A stretch of DNA of 19,820 bases from an uncultured Amaricoccus sp. GTDB taxonomy: Bacteria; Pseudomonadota; Alphaproteobacteria; Rhodobacterales; Rhodobacteraceae. The notes beneath the pieces are model-generated. The model saw only the letters and a list, made by a program, of their open reading frames with translations, was not told the DNA's origin and did not search any database. The translations under genes and the position numbers were made by a program. Below, piece by piece: positions 15,371-19,820 of this stretch (the first letter of the stretch is position 1; every line of letters begins with the position of its first letter). Location: the NCBI RefSeq assembly GCF_937858865.1, contig NZ_CALLYO010000615.1:1-19820 (forward strand), written 5' to 3'.

Positions 15371-16015
15371 ATGCCCGCCATCCGCCTTCCGGCTGCCCTC
15401 CTGCTCTTCGCGCTCGCGCTGGCGCTGGGCGGCTGCGCCACCGTCTCCTCGCTGAACAGCGCCGCGCGCAATCTCGACACCTATGCGCTCAACCCGCTGC
15501 CGCCGCAGCCGGTGACCCGGAGCGGGGGGCGGATCGTCTTCGTTGCCGAGCCGACGGTGCCGGGGGCGGTGGCGAGCGACCGCATCGTGATGAAGCCGAG
15601 CCCGATCCAGGTGACGCTGCTCGGCGACGGGCGCTGGGTCGAGCCGGCGCCGGTGCATATCCGCAACCTGCTCACCCGGTCGCTGGCCAATACCGGGCGC
15701 TTCGCCTTCGTGACCTCGGCCTCGGTCGGGCCGCTGCCCGACTTCACGCTGATGACCGACGTCGAGAGCTTCGAGGCGCGCCTGCTGCCGCCGGGCGACA
15801 CGGCGCCGGCGCGGGTTTCCGTCTCGATGACGCTGAGCGTGGCGCGCGACGCCGACGGGCGGCTCGTCGCCAGCCGGCGGTTCGGGCGCACGGCGGACGC
15901 GGCGGACACCGATGCGCTCTCGGTCGTCTCGGCCTTCGAGGCGGCGACCGGGGCCCTGCTGCGGGAGGCGGTGCCCTGGGCGACGGCGGTGATGACGGGC
16001 GGCCCCGGGGTCTGA
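15371..16015 (+). CDS. ABC-type transport auxiliary lipoprotein, PqiC-like
   Basis: This 214-residue lipoprotein is predicted to sit in the outer membrane facing the periplasm. The signal peptide is followed by the lipobox LGGC with the lipidated Cys22; Ala at +2 does not carry the inner-membrane retention Asp. The mature domain (about 40-205) has the pattern of the ABC_trans_aux/PqiC family: TYALNPLPP, VHIRNLLTRSLANTGRF, DFTLMTDVESFEARL and an Arg/Ala-rich end. In the Pqi system the homologous lipoprotein forms a ring at the outer-membrane end of an MCE tube. The ATG comes 2 bases after the MCE stop, and GGAGG lies within the end of the MCE gene. The context supports an outer-membrane docking role; that part is inferred. 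Confidence 0.9.
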   Translation: MPAIRLPAALLLFALALALGGCATVSSLNSAARNLDTYALNPLPPQPVTRSGGRIVFVAEPTVPGAVASDRIVMKPSPIQVTLLGDGRWVEPAPVHIRNLLTRSLANTGRFAFVTSASVGPLPDFTLMTDVESFEARLLPPGDTAPARVSVSMTLSVARDADGRLVASRRFGRTADAADTDALSVVSAFEAATGALLREAVPWATAVMTGGPGV

Positions 16016-16040
16016 GAGATCGCTGCAATGGCCTGCGAGA

Positions 16041-16113
16041 CCGCCCCGGGGCGGGCCCGCGCACGCTTGTCGCACGCGTGCGAAACTAGACAAGTGATTG
16101 AATATATTTCAAT
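16041..16113. terminator. Palindrome cluster between converging genes
   Basis: The 153-base gap between the lipoprotein and EamA stops holds several inverted repeats. CCGCCCC/GGGGCGG (16041-16054) is a perfect palindrome. CGCACGC (16060-16066) pairs with GCGTGCG (16076-16082), and CTTGTC (16066-16071) with GACAAG (16089-16094). ATTGAA/TTCAAT (16097-16113) is an AT-rich palindrome that stands out from the GC-rich surroundings. A two-way transcription end is likely, though no classic T-run follows a stem. Confidence 0.4.
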
Positions 16114-16168
16114 ATCCTGGGCGCGTTCATTCTTCCTTCACCGAGGTTAACGCCGCGGCCCGTCGTCA

Positions 16169-17071
16169 CTAGGCGGCCGTCCTGGCGTCGTCGCGGGGCG
16201 TGCGGCGGCGGAAGACGAGGTCCTTGGCCGCTATGATCGCGCCGGCGGTGATGAGCAGGCAGGCGAGCGCCATCGACCAGTGGAAGACGCCCTGTCCGGC
16301 GAGGAGCAGGATGAGGACGGAGAGGGGCGGCGCGGCGTAGGAGACCGCGCCGAGCACCATGATGTCGCCGTGCTTGATGCCGTGGTCCCAGGCGTAGAAG
16401 GCGAGGCCGAGCGGCAGGAGGCCGAGGAGCGCGACGGCGGTCCACTGCGTGGCGGTCTGCGGCCAGGCGGTGGTCTCGAAGGCGAGGTGCAGGAGGAAGG
16501 TCGCGGCGGCGGTGATCAGGCAGTAGGCCGCGACCACATCGGTCGGAACATGGCCGAAGCGGCGCGACAGCACGGAGTAGCCGGCCCAGACGAAGGCGGC
16601 GGCGAGGGCGAGGCCGTGTCCGGGGCGGATGCCGCCGGCGAGGCCGACGCGGCCGCCCTCGGTGATGATGAGGACGGCGCCGGCGAGGCCCATGACGGCG
16701 CCGGCGAGGTGGTGCGCGCCGAGCCGCTCGCCGGGCAGGAGGGCGGCGAAGAGGACGATGAGGAGCGGCCAGAGGTAGGCGATCAGGCTCACCTCGACCG
16801 GCGGCGCCGCCTGGATCGCGAAGAAATAGAGGCAATGGTAGATGCAGAGGCCGGCCGTCCCCAGCGCCCAGACCGGCCAGGGCTGGCGGAGGGAGCGGAT
16901 CGCGCCCGGGCGCAGGAGCCAGCTCGCCGCGCCGGTCAGCCCGCCGACGAGGAAGGTCATGGCCGCGAGCTGGAAGGGCGGGATGGCGCCGGCGAGCGTC
17001 GAGAGCAGCGCCAGGAAGGCCCAGGTCACGATGGCGACGAACCCGATCAGTGTCGCACCCCGTCTCGGCAT
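16169..17071 (-). CDS. EamA/DMT-family exporter, YddG-like
   Basis: This 300-residue inner-membrane protein has ten predicted helices in two EamA repeats, about 7-137 and 150-285. Short motifs resemble the E. coli aromatic amino-acid exporter YddG: EVSLIAYLWPLLIVLFAAL (93-111) and AFYAWDHGIKHGD (224-236), which correspond to its YLWPSLTILFAIL and AAWNVGILHGN. Export of amino acids or related metabolites is therefore plausible, but substrate range varies widely in this family. The ATG has GGAGG 9 bases upstream. It is 37 bases downstream of the DUF900 gene on the same strand and could be co-transcribed, although I see no functional link. The C-terminal tail is Arg-rich, as expected for a cytoplasmic end. 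Confidence 0.93.
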   Translation of the reverse strand: MPRRGATLIGFVAIVTWAFLALLSTLAGAIPPFQLAAMTFLVGGLTGAASWLLRPGAIRSLRQPWPVWALGTAGLCIYHCLYFFAIQAAPPVEVSLIAYLWPLLIVLFAALLPGERLGAHHLAGAVMGLAGAVLIITEGGRVGLAGGIRPGHGLALAAAFVWAGYSVLSRRFGHVPTDVVAAYCLITAAATFLLHLAFETTAWPQTATQWTAVALLGLLPLGLAFYAWDHGIKHGDIMVLGAVSYAAPPLSVLILLLAGQGVFHWSMALACLLITAGAIIAAKDLVFRRRTPRDDARTAA

Positions 17072-17108
17072 GGTCGGCGGCCTCCGGTCGTGGCGGCTGG
17101 CGATCTAC

Positions 17109-18395
17109 CTAATCCGCCCCCGCGTCAAGGGTGGGCCGCTCGCCGGCGATCTCGGGACGGATCGCCTCGAGGACCGCGGGCATCCGCGCCGGGTAGTCCT
17201 CCGGGAAGGTCCAGTAGGCGGCCCCGGAGGGGGCGGTGCCGGGGGCGAGGGCGCGGGTGGCGGGCGGCAGGTGGAAGAGCAGGGTGAGCAGGACGTCGTT
17301 GGAGACCCAGGGGTGGTCGTACCAGAAGGTGTGCGAGGTCGCCGAGAGCTCCGGCATGCGGTCGGGGTGGACCTGGACGATCTCGATCTCGCCGGCGGCG
17401 GAGGCGGCGAGCAGGCGCGCGCTGGTGTCGGCGGAGAGCTCGCGGATGTCGGGGCGGCCGGCGCGGGAGGCGCGGTTGACCACCTGGGCGAGGCGGAGCG
17501 CGCTGTCGCCGAGGTTGACCGCCGCCGTGACGCGGCGGGCGTACGGGGCGTAGGCGCCGAGGTCGTCGACGAAGGCGCGGAAGTCGGCGTCGGGCGCCGC
17601 GTGGTAGATCTCGCCGAGGCGGTCGGCGACCTCCGGGGTCTCGCGGGCGAGGAGGGCGAGGCCGTCGCTGCCGACGGTGGCGCCGGCGGAGATGGTGAAG
17701 ACGTCGATCTTCGCCGCCTGGGTGCGGGCGGCCAGGAGGCGGACGAGGTCGGCGAGCTGCGGGGCGCTGCCGAGGGCGTTGCGGATGTCGCGGGCGTAGC
17801 GGAGGAAGTTCTCGGCCGTCGGCCAGGCGAAGAGCACGACGACGGCCTCGCGGCCGGCGAAATGCTTGAGCATCGCCGCCTGGCCGGCGGCGCGCTCGAC
17901 GGTGGTGTTGGCGCCGTGCACGTAGACGAGGATGTCGCGCGAGCGGCTGGCGGCGAGGGCGGCGTCGATCTCGGCGAGCCAGGCCTGGGCCTCGGGGCCG
18001 ATCTCGGCCGGGTCGGAGAGGGTGGCGGCTTCGTTCATCCGCTCGAGGCGGACGAAGGGGCGGTCGGAGCCGGTGTTGCGCGTCGTCCATTCGCGGATCT
18101 GCTCGAGCGTCGTCTCCTCCTCGCCGATGCGGAGCTCGGCGGTGCCGACATGGAGCCGCCAGTCGGGGGCGACGGAATAGATGCGGTTCTCGCGCGCGCC
18201 GACCGGCAGGCGGCTCGTGGCGTAGAAGAGCTCGATCTCGCTTCCCTCGGTCGCCGGGGCGATGTCGAAGACCCGCTCGCCGCCGGCCTGGAAGAGCAGC
18301 GGCGGCGGCATCAGGCGCATCGGCGGGTGGTGGTAGACGAAGAAGGTGACGATCCCCACGGCGGCGAGGACGAGAAGGATGAGGATCTTGCGCAA
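17109..18395 (-). CDS. DUF900-family alpha/beta hydrolase, membrane-anchored or secreted
   Basis: This 428-residue protein of unknown substrate starts with a hydrophobic segment (about 4-20, ILILLVLAAVGIVTFFV) that is an anchor or uncleaved signal, followed by a DUF900 alpha/beta hydrolase domain (about 50-375). Visible family features are ELFYATSRLP, ILVYVHGANTT (155-165), LFAWPTAENFLRYARD and the nucleophile region FTISAGA with Ser236. The first Gly of the usual GxSxG is replaced by Thr. The late SHTFWYDHPWVSND supplies a likely His355. The start appears to be TTG at 18395: AGGAG lies about 10 bases upstream, and the frame further upstream overlaps the divergent ABC-F gene. No ATG fits before residue 26. 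The gene is divergent from the ABC-F gene with an 85-base gap. Confidence 0.87.
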   Translation of the reverse strand: MRKILILLVLAAVGIVTFFVYHHPPMRLMPPPLLFQAGGERVFDIAPATEGSEIELFYATSRLPVGARENRIYSVAPDWRLHVGTAELRIGEEETTLEQIREWTTRNTGSDRPFVRLERMNEAATLSDPAEIGPEAQAWLAEIDAALAASRSRDILVYVHGANTTVERAAGQAAMLKHFAGREAVVVLFAWPTAENFLRYARDIRNALGSAPQLADLVRLLAARTQAAKIDVFTISAGATVGSDGLALLARETPEVADRLGEIYHAAPDADFRAFVDDLGAYAPYARRVTAAVNLGDSALRLAQVVNRASRAGRPDIRELSADTSARLLAASAAGEIEIVQVHPDRMPELSATSHTFWYDHPWVSNDVLLTLLFHLPPATRALAPGTAPSGAAYWTFPEDYPARMPAVLEAIRPEIAGERPTLDAGAD

Positions 18396-18444
18396 CGCCG
18401 GGGATCTCCTGCTGATCGCCGAGTGGTGGCGCAACCGGGCTCGG

Positions 18445-18473
18445 TTGACAAGCCGCGGGCGCGGGGTCACATG
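18445..18473 (+). promoter_or_regulatory. Possible promoter of the ABC-F gene
   Basis: A perfect -35 TTGACA lies at 18445-18450. Seventeen bases on, CACATG (18468-18473) is a poor -10. The predicted transcript would begin within a base of the ATG at 18481, and no Shine-Dalgarno sequence is present, so a leaderless mRNA is possible. The complementary strand of the same block reads TTGTCA, so it could also serve the divergent hydrolase gene. Confidence 0.35.
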
Positions 18474-18480
18474 CCCGGCC

Positions 18481-19820
18481 ATGCTCGCCTTCAGGAACAT
18501 CAGCTTCTCGATCGAGGGGAAGAAGCTCTTCGAGGATGCCTCGGCGCTGATCCCGGCCGGGCACAAGGTGGGATTCGTCGGGCGGAACGGCTCGGGCAAG
18601 ACGACGCTCTTCAAGCTGATCCGCGGCGAGCTGGCGCTCGACGGCGGCGAGATCGAGGTGCCGAGGCGGGCGCGCATCGGCGGCGTGGCGCAGGAGGCGC
18701 CGGCGACGCGCGACAGCCTGATCGACACGGTGCTGGAGGCGGACGTCGAGCGGGCGGCGCTGATGGCCGAGGCGGAGGAGGCGCGCGACCCGATCCGCAT
18801 CGCCGAGATCCACGCGCGGCTGGCCGACATCGACGCGCATTCGGCCGAGGCGCGCTCGGCGTCGATCCTGAACGGCCTCGGGTTCGACGCGGCGGCGCAG
18901 GGGAGGGCCTGCGCCGAATTCTCCGGCGGCTGGCGGATGCGGGTGGCGCTGGCGGCGGTGCTCTTCGCGCGGCCGGACGTGCTGCTGCTCGACGAGCCGA
19001 CCAACTATCTCGATCTCGAGGGGGCGATCTGGCTGGAGAATTTCCTCGCCCGCTATCCGCACACGGTGCTGGTGATCAGCCACGACCGGGACCTGCTCAA
19101 CCGGTCGGTGGGAGCGATCCTGCATCTCGAGCGGCGCAAGCTGACGCTCTACCAGGGGCCCTACGACACCTTCGAGGATACCCGGCGGGCGCGGCTGGAG
19201 CAGCTCGTGTCGGAGAAGCGCAAGCAGGATGCGGCGCGCGCGCACATGCAGAGCTTCATCGACCGCTTCCGGGCGAAGGCGTCGAAGGCGCGGCAGGCGC
19301 AGAGCCGGATCAAGGCGCTGGAGCGGATGAAGCCGATCGCGGCGATCGTCGAGGACCAGGTGGCGGCCTTCAACTTCCCGACGCCGGAGGAGCTGTCGCC
19401 GCCGATCGTGCGGCTGGAGGACGTGTCGGTCGGCTATGACGGGCGGGCGGTCCTGCGCGACCTGAACCTCAGGATCGACCAGGACGACCGGATCGCGCTG
19501 CTCGGGCAGAACGGGCAGGGGAAGTCGACGCTGGCGAAGCTGCTCTCCGACCGGCTGGCGCCGATGGGCGGGCGGAAGGTGGCGTCGTCGAAGCTGCGGG
19601 TGGGCTATTTCGCGCAGCATCAGGTGGACGAGCTCGAGCTCGAGGAGACGCCGTTGCAGCATCTGCAGCGGCTGAGGCCGGAGGAGCCGCAGGGCAAGCT
19701 GCGCGGGCGGCTGGCGGCCGGCGGGATCGGGGCGGACATCGTCACGACCGAGGTGGGGCGGCTGTCGGGCGGGCAGAAGACGCGGCTGTCGCTGCTGCTC
19801 GCCGCGCTCGATGCGCCGCA
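18481..19820 (+). CDS. yheS: ABC-F ATPase, YheS type (3' end outside window)
   Basis: This is a cytoplasmic, ribosome-associated ABC-F protein, with two nucleotide-binding domains and no membrane part. The visible 446 residues include domain 1 with Walker A VGRNGSGKTT (33-42), signature FSGGWRMRVALA and Walker B LLLDEPTNYLDLEG. The interdomain linker is HMQSFIDRFRAKASKARQAQ, nearly identical in pattern to E. coli YheS. Domain 2 has Walker A GQNGQGKST and signature LSGGQKTRLS. Its Walker B and the C-terminus are beyond the right edge. YheS-type factors help the ribosome through difficult nascent peptides. The ATG at 18481 fits the YheS N-terminus; another ATG at 18471 is in a different frame. 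Family is certain and subfamily strong. Confidence 0.95.
   Translation, partial: MLAFRNISFSIEGKKLFEDASALIPAGHKVGFVGRNGSGKTTLFKLIRGELALDGGEIEVPRRARIGGVAQEAPATRDSLIDTVLEADVERAALMAEAEEARDPIRIAEIHARLADIDAHSAEARSASILNGLGFDAAAQGRACAEFSGGWRMRVALAAVLFARPDVLLLDEPTNYLDLEGAIWLENFLARYPHTVLVISHDRDLLNRSVGAILHLERRKLTLYQGPYDTFEDTRRARLEQLVSEKRKQDAARAHMQSFIDRFRAKASKARQAQSRIKALERMKPIAAIVEDQVAAFNFPTPEELSPPIVRLEDVSVGYDGRAVLRDLNLRIDQDDRIALLGQNGQGKSTLAKLLSDRLAPMGGRKVASSKLRVGYFAQHQVDELELEETPLQHLQRLRPEEPQGKLRGRLAAGGIGADIVTTEVGRLSGGQKTRLSLLLAALDAP

Noticed and set aside
16842..19439. 865-codon plus-strand frame across EamA, DUF900 and ABC-F genes
   Set aside because: It runs antisense to two real genes and out of frame through a third. 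Composition is repetitive Gly/Ala/Arg/Glu with no domain.

Overview
The window is GC-rich, densely packed chromosomal DNA from what looks like a high-GC alphaproteobacterium, possibly of the Rhodobacterales or a related group. That is an inference. It rests on base composition, GAGG-type ribosome binding sites, the SbmA/BacA and MCE gene types, and protein flavour. I see no transposase, integrase, CRISPR array or phage gene.

The layout falls into four strand blocks. (1) About 9373 to 1, minus strand: ilvA, an alpha/beta hydrolase and argG, then a TetR-family regulator. These are followed by a complete CUT1-type ABC importer operon: substrate-binding protein, two permeases, a 59-residue membrane protein, and two different MalK/UgpC-type ATPases, the second running off the left edge. 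(2) About 9568 to 16015, plus strand: an SbmA/BacA-like peptide transporter, a tRNA-Thr(CGT), a small DUF2934 gene, and a four-gene MCE-type lipid transport operon (STAS-MlaE permease, MlaF ATPase, a very long MlaD-like MCE protein, a PqiC-like lipoprotein). (3) 18395 to 16169, minus strand: a DUF900 hydrolase and an EamA exporter. (4) 18481 to the right edge, plus strand: a YheS-type ABC-F protein, truncated by the window.

The importer operon appears self-contained and locally controlled. A sigma70-like promoter in front of tetR is overlapped by a TGAKACG palindrome with a third half-site downstream. Genes are stop-to-start or overlapping from the first permease to the last ATPase, and a strong GC hairpin separates the binding protein from the permeases. 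The substrate cannot be read from the sequence. The pairing of two unlike ATPases with two permeases resembles the rhizobial glycerol importer type, but the binding protein and small protein do not prove that.

The most interesting system is the MCE operon. It has a built-in STAS domain, no soluble MlaC-type shuttle, an MCE protein with about 400 residues of helical repeats, and an outer-membrane-type lipoprotein. Together these suggest a fixed trans-envelope lipid conduit rather than a ferry. A second notable signal is an almost exact copy of the 3' end of the tRNA-Thr gene about 0.7 kb downstream in the same orientation, as left by integration at a tRNA. The gaps also hold several uncommon inverted repeats, and a degenerate 12-bp tandem repeat lies between tetR and the binding-protein gene.
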